From Rhodobacterales bacterium 52_120_T64 (GTDB lineage Bacteria; Pseudomonadota; Alphaproteobacteria; Rhodobacterales; Rhodobacteraceae), in assembly GCA_002162875.1 (NCBI GenBank), contig MABA01000004.1, positions 372,001-436,000 on the forward strand: 64,000 nucleotides of DNA. Direction: 5' to 3'. Under the pieces are notes generated by a model, which had not been told where the DNA came from, searched no databases, and saw only the letters and a program-made list of their open reading frames with translations. Position numbers and translations under genes: made by a program. Position 1 is the first letter of the stretch. Each line of letters opens with the position of its first letter. Below, piece after piece: positions 34,500 through 43,161 of this stretch.

Positions 34500-35197
34500 T
34501 CCATCTCTACAAAATAGCTGGTGTTATTGGTGATTATTGTGCTGGTTCGAAGTTCCACCAATCTGTCCAACAAATCATAGGCGCGGCGATCGGAAACTAT
34601 CACAGGCGTCATTGGGTCCATTTGCGTTTTTTCCGCAAGATCAGGGCCAAGAACACCAGCTTTAAGGTTTTCTTTTGCCGATATAATTACGCAAGAAAAA
34701 GAGTGTTGATATAAAAAATAAAGCGCATTTGGAAGTGGCGAGCGCTCCTGAATACCCGGGAAAAGCTTTGTAGGCACAACACTTACTTCATGGCAAAGAG
34801 GTGTTCCATTATGACTCCTGATCCGACTAATAACAAATACGGTATCAGGTTGGCCGAAAAGCATTTTCTTTTCTTTTGCCGTGGCTTTCCTGCGAGTAAC
34901 CGTCTCGCTTACTGGTTCAGGAACAACTTGGTCTCCATCGTCGGTGCGCAGCGGGAAAAAGTGAAATAGCGAGTTCTCGGGCGTACGAAGCGTTACAAAT
35001 GTACCGCGCCCTTGACGCCGTTTAACGATACCTCTCAATTCCAGTTCGATCAGTGCTTTTCTTGCCGTACCCTGACTAACACCGAGGTCTGTCCCAAGAT
35101 CAGTTTCACTTGGTAACATCGAGCCCGGCGCATAATCGCCGTCGGCGATGCGTTTGATTATGGTGTTGTAAACAGAACGATATAGTGGCTCGGACAC
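34496..35197 (-). CDS. GntR-family (HutC/UTRA type) regulator of sulfolactate genes
   Basis: A 233-residue regulator. A GntR winged helix is at residues 4-68 (YRSVYNTIIKRIADGDYAPGSMLPSETDLGTDLGVSQGTARKALIELELRGIVKRRQGRGTFV is spread across it), and a UTRA ligand-binding domain follows (about 85-230). It is divergent from suyA, with a perfect 16-base palindrome in the gap, and convergent with the soe-SulP operon. A role in controlling suyAB-slcC-comC, perhaps with sulfolactate as effector, is inferred. Confidence 0.87.
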   Translation of the reverse strand: MSEPLYRSVYNTIIKRIADGDYAPGSMLPSETDLGTDLGVSQGTARKALIELELRGIVKRRQGRGTFVTLRTPENSLFHFFPLRTDDGDQVVPEPVSETVTRRKATAKEKKMLFGQPDTVFVISRIRSHNGTPLCHEVSVVPTKLFPGIQERSPLPNALYFLYQHSFSCVIISAKENLKAGVLGPDLAEKTQMDPMTPVIVSDRRAYDLLDRLVELRTSTIITNNTSYFVEMD

Positions 35198-35264
35198 GCT
35201 AATTCTCCATTTTTTTAAAGCCTATCACGCATCGCATTCGAATCTCAACTAAGTAAAATATATA

Positions 35265-35283
35265 TTGACTCTTATATAAGAGT
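35265..35283 (+). promoter_or_regulatory. Palindromic operator and -35 element before suyA
   Basis: ACTCTTATATAAGAGT at 35268-35283 is a perfect 16-base palindrome in the suyA-GntR divergent region. It overlaps a consensus-like -35 element, TTGACT (35265-35270). A convincing -10 is not evident; TAGGTT at 35289-35294 is the nearest. It is the probable binding site of the adjacent GntR regulator. Confidence 0.6.
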
Positions 35284-35330
35284 ACTTGTAGGTTATCCGT
35301 AGTACAGAATCGAAAACCAAAGGAATTAAA

Positions 35331-35621
35331 ATGTCAGAAATCCCTCACCTTTTGGTCCATGATCACGATGACAGCGTAGGCGTTGTTGTGATTGAAGGCC
35401 TTGAAGCCAACACCGACATGCTGGTCTGTGTAACGCACGACAATTCAACCTTTCGCTTGACTGCAGGCGAGGCGGCACCGATTGGCCACAAGATCGCACT
35501 GAAAGATTTGAAAGAGGGCGACACCGTTTTCAAATATGGCGAAGATATCGGCATCATGAAAGCGGACGTCAAAAAGGGCGACCATCTTCACACTCACAAT
35601 TGCAAAACGAAACGCTGGTAA
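35331..35621 (+). CDS. suyA: (2R)-Sulfolactate sulfo-lyase subunit alpha
   Basis: A 96-residue SAF-domain protein, the small subunit of the enzyme that eliminates sulfite from (R)-3-sulfolactate to give pyruvate. HLLVHDHDDSVGVVVIEGLEA and IGHKIALKDLKEGDTVFKYGEDIG are characteristic, and the C-terminus ends KTKRW as in SuyA proteins I recall. AAAGGAA precedes the ATG. SuyB follows after 12 bases. The subunit resembles the N-terminal part of altronate dehydratase, but the split two-gene form with slcC and comC identifies it. Confidence 0.93.
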   Translation: MSEIPHLLVHDHDDSVGVVVIEGLEANTDMLVCVTHDNSTFRLTAGEAAPIGHKIALKDLKEGDTVFKYGEDIGIMKADVKKGDHLHTHNCKTKRW

Positions 35622-35633
35622 GGAATCCTGATT

Positions 35634-36812
35634 ATGACTGATCTATCAAAAGCTACAATTCAGGGTTACCGCCGCGACAATGGTCGTGTTGGTGTCCGTA
35701 ACCACGTTGTCATCTTGCCGGTTGACGACATCTCGAACGCTGCCTGCGAAGCTGTGGCCAACAACGTAAAAGGCACGCTTGCCATCCCGCACGCCTATGG
35801 GCGTCTGCAATTTGGCGAAGACCTCGATATACATTTCCGCACAATGATTGGCACTGGTGCTAACGCGAACGTAGCTGCGGTTGTTGTTATTGGGATCGAA
35901 CCTGAGTGGACCAAGACCATCGTCGACGGTATCGCAAAAACTGGCAAACCAGTTGTTGGTTTCTCGATCGAACAGAATGGTGATTTTGAAACTATCCGCG
36001 CCGCGTCGTGGAAAGCTAAAGAATTCGTCCATTACGCCACCGAACTTCAGCGCGAGGAATGTTCAATTTCCGAGCTGTGGATCTCGACTAAATGCGGCGA
36101 GAGCGACACAACAACTGGTCTGGGTTCTTGCCCGACTGTGGGTAATATGTACGACAAACTTCTGCCAGAAGGCATTACAGGTTTCTTCGGAGAAACTTCC
36201 GAGATTACTGGCGCCGAGCATATCTGCCAAAAACGTGCGATCAACGAAGAAGTTGGCGAGCGTTGGTACAAGATGTGGAATGCATACCAGAACGACGTGA
36301 TTTTTGCCCACCAGACGGACGATCTTTCTGACAGTCAGCCAACTAAAGGCAACATCCTGGGCGGTCTGACCACGATTGAGGAAAAAGCACTAGGTAACCT
36401 CGAGAAAATCGGGCGTACGTCACAGTACATCGACATTCTTGAACCAGCCGAACAACCTCGGTCAGGCAAAGGTCTATACTTCATGGATAGCTCGTCTGCC
36501 GCTGCCGAATGTGTGACATTGATGGCCGCTGGTGGTGCCGTAATCCATACTTTCCCAACAGGGCAAGGTAACGTTGTTGGTAACCCGATCGTTCCAGTGA
36601 TCAAGATCACTGCCAACCCACGTACAGTGCGGACTATGGGTGAACATATCGATGTTGACGTGTCAGGCATTCTGCGCCGTGACCAGACAATCGACGAGGC
36701 CGGCGATGCGTTGATCGAAATGATCAGCCGTACAGCCAACGGTCGTAATACTGCCGCCGAAGCACTGGGCCATCGCGAATTCTCGATGACCAAAATGTAC
36801 AGGTCTGCATAA
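35634..36812 (+). CDS. suyB: (2R)-Sulfolactate sulfo-lyase subunit beta
   Basis: A 392-residue UxaA/altronate-dehydratase-family subunit carrying the catalytic, iron-dependent part of sulfolactate sulfo-lyase. Characteristic stretches: [50 protein letters not shown] with probable metal-binding cysteines, and [31 protein letters not shown]. Together with SuyA it produces pyruvate and sulfite in the cytoplasm. slcC begins 3 bases downstream. Confidence 0.93.
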   Translation: MTDLSKATIQGYRRDNGRVGVRNHVVILPVDDISNAACEAVANNVKGTLAIPHAYGRLQFGEDLDIHFRTMIGTGANANVAAVVVIGIEPEWTKTIVDGIAKTGKPVVGFSIEQNGDFETIRAASWKAKEFVHYATELQREECSISELWISTKCGESDTTTGLGSCPTVGNMYDKLLPEGITGFFGETSEITGAEHICQKRAINEEVGERWYKMWNAYQNDVIFAHQTDDLSDSQPTKGNILGGLTTIEEKALGNLEKIGRTSQYIDILEPAEQPRSGKGLYFMDSSSAAAECVTLMAAGGAVIHTFPTGQGNVVGNPIVPVIKITANPRTVRTMGEHIDVDVSGILRRDQTIDEAGDALIEMISRTANGRNTAAEALGHREFSMTKMYRSA

Positions 36813-36815
36813 ACC

Positions 36816-37745
36816 ATGCGTGTTGTTGTTTCCGAATTCATGGACGAAACCGCCCTCACGAATTTCGGCGACGGCTACACTGTAAATTACGACCCTGGCC
36901 TGGTTGATAACCCGGCCAGGCTTCTCGAGGCGCTGTCGGATGCAGACGCGATCATCGTTCGAAACCGGACACTGGTGAACGTTGAATTTCTTAATGCCGC
37001 ACCTAAACTAAAAGTTGTTGGGCGTCTTGGTGTCGGGTTGGATAATATCGACCTTGATGCCTGCAAAGAGCGCGGCGTTGAAGTATGCCCAGCCGTGGGT
37101 GCCAATACGCTTTCGGTGGTGGAATACGTCATCGGCACAGCTATGGCGCTGACGCGTACGGCCTATGCCTCAAATGACGCTATGATCGCTGGTGAATGGC
37201 CAAGGGGCGTCTTGGGAAATGGTGGCGAAGTTTCTGGACGCACAATCGGTCTGTTCGGATTTGGCGGAATTGCCCAAGCTGTTGCAAAACATGCGATATC
37301 GTTCGGTATGTCTGTCGCGGCATTTGACCCTTACCTTCCGAAAGATCACCCTGCGTGGGAAGGCATTAAAAATTGCACCACTGATGAGTTGCTGGGGCTT
37401 GCGGATATCCTGAGCCTACATGTTCCTTTGACCAAAGAAACCGCCGATATGATCGACGCCGTTGCAATCTCGAAGATGAAATCTGGGGCTGTCCTGATTA
37501 ACACTGCACGGGGCGGTATCGTTGACGAAAACGCAGTTGTGGCTGCGCTGAAGTCGGGCAAGTTGGGAGGGGCGGCATTGGATGTATTTGCAGCCGAACC
37601 CTTAACTGCCGAAGCCGGTGCCAAATTTTCCGATACGCCGAACTTGATCCTCACCCCGCATATTGCCGGCGTGACGTTCGAGGGAAACACGCGCGTAAGT
37701 TTTGTGACAGTAGAGAACGTGATGCACGTTCTGAATGGGGGTTGA
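36816..37745 (+). CDS. slcC: (S)-Sulfolactate dehydrogenase, D-2-hydroxyacid dehydrogenase family
   Basis: A 309-residue NAD-dependent 2-hydroxyacid dehydrogenase. NAD-binding motif GLFGFGGIAQAVAKHAI; catalytic arginine in LINTARGGIVDE, glutamate in LDVFAAEPL and histidine in LTPHIAG. In Chromohalobacter SlcC oxidises (S)-sulfolactate to sulfopyruvate, which ComC reduces to the (R) form used by SuyAB. The gene order suyA-suyB-slcC-comC supports the name. Phosphoglycerate dehydrogenase is the main look-alike. Confidence 0.88.
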   Translation: MRVVVSEFMDETALTNFGDGYTVNYDPGLVDNPARLLEALSDADAIIVRNRTLVNVEFLNAAPKLKVVGRLGVGLDNIDLDACKERGVEVCPAVGANTLSVVEYVIGTAMALTRTAYASNDAMIAGEWPRGVLGNGGEVSGRTIGLFGFGGIAQAVAKHAISFGMSVAAFDPYLPKDHPAWEGIKNCTTDELLGLADILSLHVPLTKETADMIDAVAISKMKSGAVLINTARGGIVDENAVVAALKSGKLGGAALDVFAAEPLTAEAGAKFSDTPNLILTPHIAGVTFEGNTRVSFVTVENVMHVLNGG

Positions 37746-38752
37746 GCTTGGATCAACGAATGAAAATTGAAGATGCCGAGGCGCTTATCGTCAAGGCCTT
37801 AGTGGCAAATATGGTTTCCGAGCGGAACGCTCTCTCCGTCGCGCGTGCATTGGTTGCGGCCGAGGTCGACGGGCAATCTGGGCATGGCTTCGCGCGCGTT
37901 GCAGCATATTCCGCGCAAGCACGATCAGGCAAAGTTGTTGGGGCAGCATGCCCCACCTTTGAGCGAAACGGCGCAGCCTTCATACGTGTTGATGCCCGAA
38001 ATGGTTTTGCGTACCCCGCCGTTGACCTTGCGGTTGACGAGCTTGCAAGTTTGGCGAAACAGACAGGGATCGCTGCGGCGGCTATCACGAATTCGCACCA
38101 TTGCGGTCAACTTGGCGCACATGTTGAAAAATTGGCTGAACGCGGGCTTGTTGCGCTTATGGTCGCAAATACGCCAAAAGCGATGGCTCCTTGGGGCGGA
38201 AATAAACCGCTTTTCGGTACTAATCCAATTGCTTTTGCCGCCCCCCGCGAGAACGCGGAGCCCATTGTTATTGATCTTTCCCTATCAAAAATTGCCCGCG
38301 GTAAAGTGATGGCCGCAAAGAAACGCGGTGAACCCATCCCAGTGGGGTGGGCGCTGGACGCCGATGGGAATCCCACGACAGATGCCGACGCTGCACTATC
38401 CGGTATGATGTTGCCAGCAGGCGACGCCAAAGGTTCTGCGCTGGCATTGATAGTTGAAATTCTGGCCGCAACAATGACTGGTGCCAACTACAGCTACGAG
38501 GCCACGTCCTTCTTCGATGCAGACGGTAAATCACCTGGCGTCGGGCAGTTCATCATTGCCATCAATCCGAACGGCGCACTCGGATCACTATTTGGCGAAC
38601 GGTTGGAGGAATTGGTAACGGAAATCGAAGGCCAAGGCGACGCTCGACTGCCGGGAACTCGTCGAATTGCAGCACGGGCCGAATGTGCTGAGAAGGGCGT
38701 TCCCATCGCGGATCATCTACTAAAGGAGATCGAAAAAACGATCTCGGTCTAA
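37742..38752 (+). CDS. comC: (R)-Sulfolactate dehydrogenase, malate/L-lactate dehydrogenase family
   Basis: A 330-336-residue member of the Ldh2/MDH2 family, which has a fold unlike common lactate dehydrogenases. NSHHCGQLGAHVEKLAERGLVALM includes the active-site histidine; GGNKPLFGTNPIAFAAPR and DGNPTTDADAAL are typical. ComC interconverts sulfopyruvate and (R)-sulfolactate with NAD(P)H. TTG 37742 overlaps the slcC stop (TTGA); the ATG at 37760 is a good alternative start and better matches the usual N-terminus. It ends the sulfolactate operon. Confidence 0.87.
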   Translation: MSLDQRMKIEDAEALIVKALVANMVSERNALSVARALVAAEVDGQSGHGFARVAAYSAQARSGKVVGAACPTFERNGAAFIRVDARNGFAYPAVDLAVDELASLAKQTGIAAAAITNSHHCGQLGAHVEKLAERGLVALMVANTPKAMAPWGGNKPLFGTNPIAFAAPRENAEPIVIDLSLSKIARGKVMAAKKRGEPIPVGWALDADGNPTTDADAALSGMMLPAGDAKGSALALIVEILAATMTGANYSYEATSFFDADGKSPGVGQFIIAINPNGALGSLFGERLEELVTEIEGQGDARLPGTRRIAARAECAEKGVPIADHLLKEIEKTISV

Positions 38753-39536
38753 ATAGCAATTCGAGCGAAACAGGCGCCGGCATCGCATTAACAATGGCAT
38801 TATCGGAACTTTCACTCGAAAGTGTCGACATCGAACTACACGAAAATCAGAGGCCACGATTATAAATTTGAAGTAGCTTTGCCACATTAGAAAGTCTGCT
38901 GACGAAGTGAACTTTAATTTTTCTACAGGAATTCAATCCCTGCAAGACACCATAAATTGAGTGACCGAAAGTGCATTGGCGGTGATCTTTACTGGGTCAG
39001 ACCAAGATACCACCAGCTAATTCGTGTAAGTTTACTTTTGTGTCCTTGCAAGGATTGAAACCACATGTGGCCAGTCGAAGGGCTTAGTCAGATCTAGTGC
39101 GCCTGAGTTATATTTTGCCCTCTATTTGCACTGGTCAGATGCCCGGATTTGGCGATTCACTTTTTTGCTTCTCAGATGATCGTTCACCGTGCCGCAATGC
39201 TGAACATTCACTTCGCACGATATCTTCAAAATTCGGAGTTTGGTTCACGAAACCAGAAACGATGCCAGCCATGAGACTGTTCAGTTTGGTGGAAGCGCAT
39301 AGGTCGATATTTACGAGATTTGACTTCTTGCACCGAGGCATGCATGTGGGCAAAGTAGTCACCGATGGCGCACAGAGTAAAGGCAACCACGTACCACACT
39401 TCTGACTATCCTTATCCTATGACCTCACTCGAGCGGTGCGTGAAGTTTTGTGTGCTTAGTGATAATTCCACCTCGGTTGCCAATTTCGATTGTACCATAT
39501 CGCTCTTTGAAAGAGATGGGTATCTGCGTTTTGTGA
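38753..39536. other. 784-base gene-poor region
   Basis: No convincing gene is visible. Short open frames, such as 39097-39405 on + and 39135-39386 on -, have no recognisable domain or ribosome-binding site. A small stem ACTTTC/GAAAGT at 38808-38823 lies just after comC and may help end that transcript. Together with the TauD-like remnant downstream, the stretch looks like decayed sequence at the edge of the sulfonate region. Confidence 0.5.
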
Positions 39537-39544
39537 TCAGGCGC

Positions 39545-39870
39545 TTCCTATATGCGCCCCAATGCCGCAAAATATAGCTGCGGCAAATCCTTGCGTATAA
39601 TTTTCGACAGGAAGTCCGCGCAGAACTTCGAGACCGATTCCCGACAGCAGTTTTTGCTTCAGTTGTGCAATATGTGCATCAAAGGCCGTGGGCGAGAATG
39701 CCTCTTTGGCGATTTCGCCGACATCCAGTCCCAAGCTTAGAAAGTGGTTCGTGGCAGCTTCTGTGGTCAATTGGTAGAGCCACGCATCTGGAGTGTCCGC
39801 CATCTCTTTGCTCAACCAAGTGGAAGCTCTCGAGATGTCATCGGGAAGCGTGTGTTCGGGTTCGCTGGGT
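39545..39870 (-). pseudogene. N-terminal remnant of a TauD/TfdA-type dioxygenase
   Basis: The minus strand reads LPDDISRASTWLSKEMADTPDAWLYQLT, then LKQKLLSGIGLEVLRGLPVENYTQGFAAAIFCGIGAHIGSA and a stop. This matches the N-terminus of the TauD/TfdA dioxygenase family (helix, then LLRGLPV, then GxGxHLG). The catalytic HxD...H part is missing, and the frame upstream of the internal Met lacks a good start. A complete enzyme would be ~300 residues. It is a fragment, not a functional dioxygenase. Confidence 0.6.
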
Positions 39871-39908
39871 TAATCAATTTATTTCCCTCTTGCTACCACC
39901 AATTGAAT

Positions 39909-41309
39909 TCACTTGGAGCGGCGAAGTAGTAACCGAATGTCCTGTAAAATATCCGCCCAAGGGCTCGCGTCTGCGATTGGTCGATTCCATTTTCGTTCGG
40001 ACTTTCGCATCAATTTCCCAGCATAAAGTGCTGATATAATGTTGCCAAGTGCGAGTGCCACCAGAATCCACCAGAGTCCAAAATGAGAACCGACAAATAA
40101 CAATGGGAAAACGATGACAAACGTGCGAATGGCCATTAGTTTCAGTGCCGTTCCAGGTAGTTGCAGGCCGTTGAAAATCGCGACGGTCACGTTGATGATA
40201 CCTTGAAAGCCATAAGAAATAGCAACTATTTTAAAGTAAAGGCTAACAAAACGGATTACGTCTGGATCGTCAGAGAACACGCTTGCAATCGAAGGACCGA
40301 GCAGCGCAAGCGCTACAAACAACAATATGCCAAGATAGATCGAAGATTTACCTGCAAAAATGATCGCTTTATCAATACGGTCATGTTCGCCCGCACCAAA
40401 GTTTTGGGCAACAAATGGGGTGAGGGACATCGAGACTGCAAAAATACCAATCAGCGCAAGCGCCTCGATCCGACTTGCGACGCCGAAGGCAGCGACGACC
40501 TCGGTCCCGTACCCTGCTAGCAGAAAGGTCATAAACATACCTGTTGCTGGGATAAGGATTTGCATCGAGATGGTAGGCACGGCGAACCGCATTATGTCAT
40601 GCAGCCCAGCCAGTGCACCTTTTATCGGACCAATCCCGATCAGTCCGTGGCGTCGCAGGATCAACATGATCCCCAAAAAGATAAAGACAAACGACATTGC
40701 CGTTGCCCATGCGGCACCAGCGAGGCCGAGTTCGGGAAACGGTCCTTTACCAAAGATCAGTAGATAGTCAAAAACAAGATTAATCAGGCCAGAAATGCCA
40801 AATATCACTTCCGATTCCATCGTCACGCCGATGGCACGCGCTGCGCCACTGCCAATGATGCCGAGCATCAGGAAGGGGAAGCTGAGATAGAGAATACCCA
40901 TGTAAGTTTCGATAAGCGGTAAAATCTCGCTATCCGCTCCCAGCCCTGTGAACATCGGACCGATCATTGCACGTGCGGTAAAACCAAGAAACACGGATAA
41001 GATCAAAACGAACCCAAGCGAGATCATGGTTAGCCCTCGTGCGCCGTCGCGCTGACCTGATCCAACAGTCTTGGCAACAACCGCAGAAACACCGACCGAT
41101 AGCCCAATGAAAACCGACAGGAACAGGGAATAGGCTGAAGACGAGAATGCCAGCGCCGCCAATTCTGCTGACCCCAATTGCCCTACAAAATATGTATCAA
41201 CGATCTGGAACAGGAAAGTGGACAACATGCCAAGACTAATGGGTGCTGCCATTCGCAGCAGCATCTTGTTAACGGGCAACTTAATCATCGGGTTATCTTG
41301 ATCGTTCAT
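39909..41309 (-). CDS. MATE-family multidrug/toxin efflux transporter
   Basis: A 466-residue membrane protein with about 12 hydrophobic helices. N-terminal MLRMAAPISLGMLSTFLFQIVDTYFVGQLGSAELAALAFSS is the MATE signature. FGVASRIEALALIGIFAVSMSLTPFVAQNFGAGEHDRI marks the second half-repeat. MATE proteins export cationic compounds with Na+ or H+ antiport. It is the last of a three-gene operon (VOC protein, small exported protein, MATE) divergent from a LysR regulator; substrate unknown. Confidence 0.92.
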   Translation of the reverse strand: MNDQDNPMIKLPVNKMLLRMAAPISLGMLSTFLFQIVDTYFVGQLGSAELAALAFSSSAYSLFLSVFIGLSVGVSAVVAKTVGSGQRDGARGLTMISLGFVLILSVFLGFTARAMIGPMFTGLGADSEILPLIETYMGILYLSFPFLMLGIIGSGAARAIGVTMESEVIFGISGLINLVFDYLLIFGKGPFPELGLAGAAWATAMSFVFIFLGIMLILRRHGLIGIGPIKGALAGLHDIMRFAVPTISMQILIPATGMFMTFLLAGYGTEVVAAFGVASRIEALALIGIFAVSMSLTPFVAQNFGAGEHDRIDKAIIFAGKSSIYLGILLFVALALLGPSIASVFSDDPDVIRFVSLYFKIVAISYGFQGIINVTVAIFNGLQLPGTALKLMAIRTFVIVFPLLFVGSHFGLWWILVALALGNIISALYAGKLMRKSERKWNRPIADASPWADILQDIRLLLRRSK

Positions 41310-41323
41310 TGTGATTACTTTCG

Positions 41324-41566
41324 TTAGCCTTGGCGAAGGAATATAGGCATAATATTATCTTCTTCGTCTGTAATATGGCGGTGCATTATTTTCTTTAACG
41401 CTACTGCATTGCTGTGCAGATTGCCGATGTTGTCGTGCGTTGTTGTTCGCAGTGTGGCGACTCCGTCAATGGTTTTAATCATCGGAGTTTCGGCCAATGC
41501 TGGTAACGCTGTAGTAGCGATGGTCAGGGCAAGCGCAGTTGCGAGGGGTTTGAATAATTTAATCAT
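41324..41566 (-). CDS. Small exported protein of unknown function
   Basis: An 80-residue product with a clear signal peptide (LFKPLATALALTIATTALPALA, cleavage after ALA about residue 25). The mature part is ~55 residues, rich in His and Asp/Glu, and ends HRHITDEEDNIMPIFLRQG. I do not recognise a family. It lies 14 bases before the MATE gene and 15 bases after the VOC gene, so it is probably co-expressed with them. Confidence 0.6.
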   Translation of the reverse strand: MIKLFKPLATALALTIATTALPALAETPMIKTIDGVATLRTTTHDNIGNLHSNAVALKKIMHRHITDEEDNIMPIFLRQG

Positions 41567-41581
41567 CTGAGTTTTTTAGTT

Positions 41582-42022
41582 TCAGTCGTTTTCTTGGTGA
41601 ACATGTTCAGCGATCAGGGTTGCAACTGATGGTCCGGGGCCAACTAACTCCAGTACATTTCGGTCAGGGTCGCGGATAAAAATAGTTGTGGTGCCCCGAA
41701 ATTCGCGGCGTCCGGTGATGGCGATATTATTGGCGGTTACAAAAGCCTCGGTCGCGGCAGCGTCCTTAACTTTGACAGCAAGATGCGTGATGCCGGGGTA
41801 TTTGGGCGTTTCATCCATCAGAATGTTTTCGCCAGGATTCGCTGTGGCAGGCCCTAAAAGATTGATGTTGATACCAGAGGGGTGCACCATCACAAGCGGG
41901 TGGCCGTGATCAAAGCCGCCATCGGCAATCATCTCGAAACCAAGCAGCTCATAAAAAGTCACTGACTTTTCACGATCGCTTATGCGAATGCCGATGTGGT
42001 CAAAGTTGCTAATCTCAATCAT
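41582..42022 (-). CDS. VOC-family (glyoxalase/dioxygenase superfamily) protein
   Basis: A 146-residue vicinal-oxygen-chelate protein made of two beta-alpha-beta3 modules: FDHIGIRISDREKSVTFYELLGFEM and GITHLAVKVKDAAATEAFV. Probable metal ligands are the early His (FDHIG), the His of THLAV, and the Glu of NVLELVG. Members include glyoxalase I and fosfomycin- or bleomycin-resistance proteins. First gene of an operon ending in a MATE exporter, so a detoxification role is likely but unproven. Confidence 0.85.
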   Translation of the reverse strand: MIEISNFDHIGIRISDREKSVTFYELLGFEMIADGGFDHGHPLVMVHPSGININLLGPATANPGENILMDETPKYPGITHLAVKVKDAAATEAFVTANNIAITGRREFRGTTTIFIRDPDRNVLELVGPGPSVATLIAEHVHQEND

Positions 42023-42107
42023 GTTTTCATTTCTCCTTTGCTTGCAATGAAGATAGGTTTAGCTGTATGAAAACTTAATAGCTCATTAATCACAGTATTT
42101 ATTCCAT

Positions 42108-43004
42108 ATGGATCATAATAAAGACATCTTCGCCGGAATGTTCCTGTTCTACAAAATTGTGGAGGAGCAGGGTTTGAGCGCCGCCGCTCGCGTGCTGGGG
42201 CATACCCCTAGCCATGTCAGTAAGGAACTCGCCCGACTTGAGGCAAGGTTAGGCACGCGACTACTGAACCGCACGACCCGCCGGATAAGCCTTACTGAAT
42301 CTGGTCAGACGTATTATGAAAACTCCCGGAGGATCGTGGAGGAGACCCGCGCCGTCGAAAGTCGACTTGAGGTGTTAGGGGACAGACCCTACGGCAAGCT
42401 GCGCATGAGTGTACCTGTCGTTTTTGCACACGGCTGCCTAAACGCATGGCTCCCCGAGTTTCTAGATCGTTATCGGGATATCACACTAGATATCGACGTT
42501 TCCGAGCGGCGTGCTGACATGATTTCGGAAGGAATCGATCTTCTAGTGCGCATTGGCAAGATGCCGCCATCAGATTTGATCGCGCGTGAACTGTTTCAGA
42601 CAGTGGGCGTAACTGTCGCTTCACCGGCTTATATTTCCAGAAAGGGCATCCCGCAGCACCCTAATGATCTGCAAGATCACGACTTGATAGATTTCAGCTT
42701 CCACGGAGTGCAGCAGCAATGGACATATCCGGTATCGAACCAAAACCCGATTGTTGTTCCTGTCAACCCGCGTGTGCGATGTAATGACGCCCAAACTGAA
42801 AAGGCATTGGCGCTTGCAGGTTCCGGGATCACACGACTACCCAAATTAGCCTGCCTTAACGAATTAGATTCTGGGGCGTTGGTTCCATTGTTGACAGAAT
42901 TCAAAACATCGCCTGTCGGCGTTCATGTTATCTATGCCAGCCGTGCAAACCTGGCTGCTAAATCCCGTGCAATGATCGATTTTCTGGTCGAAAAAAGTCG
43001 ATGA
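42108..43004 (+). CDS. LysR-family transcriptional regulator
   Basis: A 298-residue regulator. The N-terminal winged helix is at 9-66 (FYKIVEEQGLSAAARVLGHTPSHVSKELARLEARLGTRLLNRTTR). The effector domain covers 92-290 and resembles the CrgA/YafC-type LysR group (GKLRMSVPVVFAHGCL, IDLLVRIGKMPPSDLIARELF). It is divergent from the VOC-small protein-MATE operon with an 85-base gap, the usual geometry for a LysR regulator and its target. Confidence 0.92.
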   Translation: MDHNKDIFAGMFLFYKIVEEQGLSAAARVLGHTPSHVSKELARLEARLGTRLLNRTTRRISLTESGQTYYENSRRIVEETRAVESRLEVLGDRPYGKLRMSVPVVFAHGCLNAWLPEFLDRYRDITLDIDVSERRADMISEGIDLLVRIGKMPPSDLIARELFQTVGVTVASPAYISRKGIPQHPNDLQDHDLIDFSFHGVQQQWTYPVSNQNPIVVPVNPRVRCNDAQTEKALALAGSGITRLPKLACLNELDSGALVPLLTEFKTSPVGVHVIYASRANLAAKSRAMIDFLVEKSR

Positions 43005-43161
43005 ACCGTGACTGCGTCTAATTTGGCTATGTCAGGTTAAACATACAGCACTGTCCGTGTTCAGGCGTTCGAAATTGCGGCGCATATGAAGCTCTATTTC
43101 AAGTTGTTCCGCGGTATTGGTTGCAACGTCGAACAATACTACGTTCAAACGACTGTAAACG

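Noticed and set aside
38931-38952. Possible second copy of the tRNA-Phe 3' end as an att site
   Set aside because: TTCAATCC and a later ACACCAT vaguely resemble the tRNA end, but the match is broken and short; no integrase is nearby.
39097-39405. Possible 102-residue gene in the gap after comC
   Set aside because: No ribosome-binding site, no recognisable domain, and the opposite strand is equally open.
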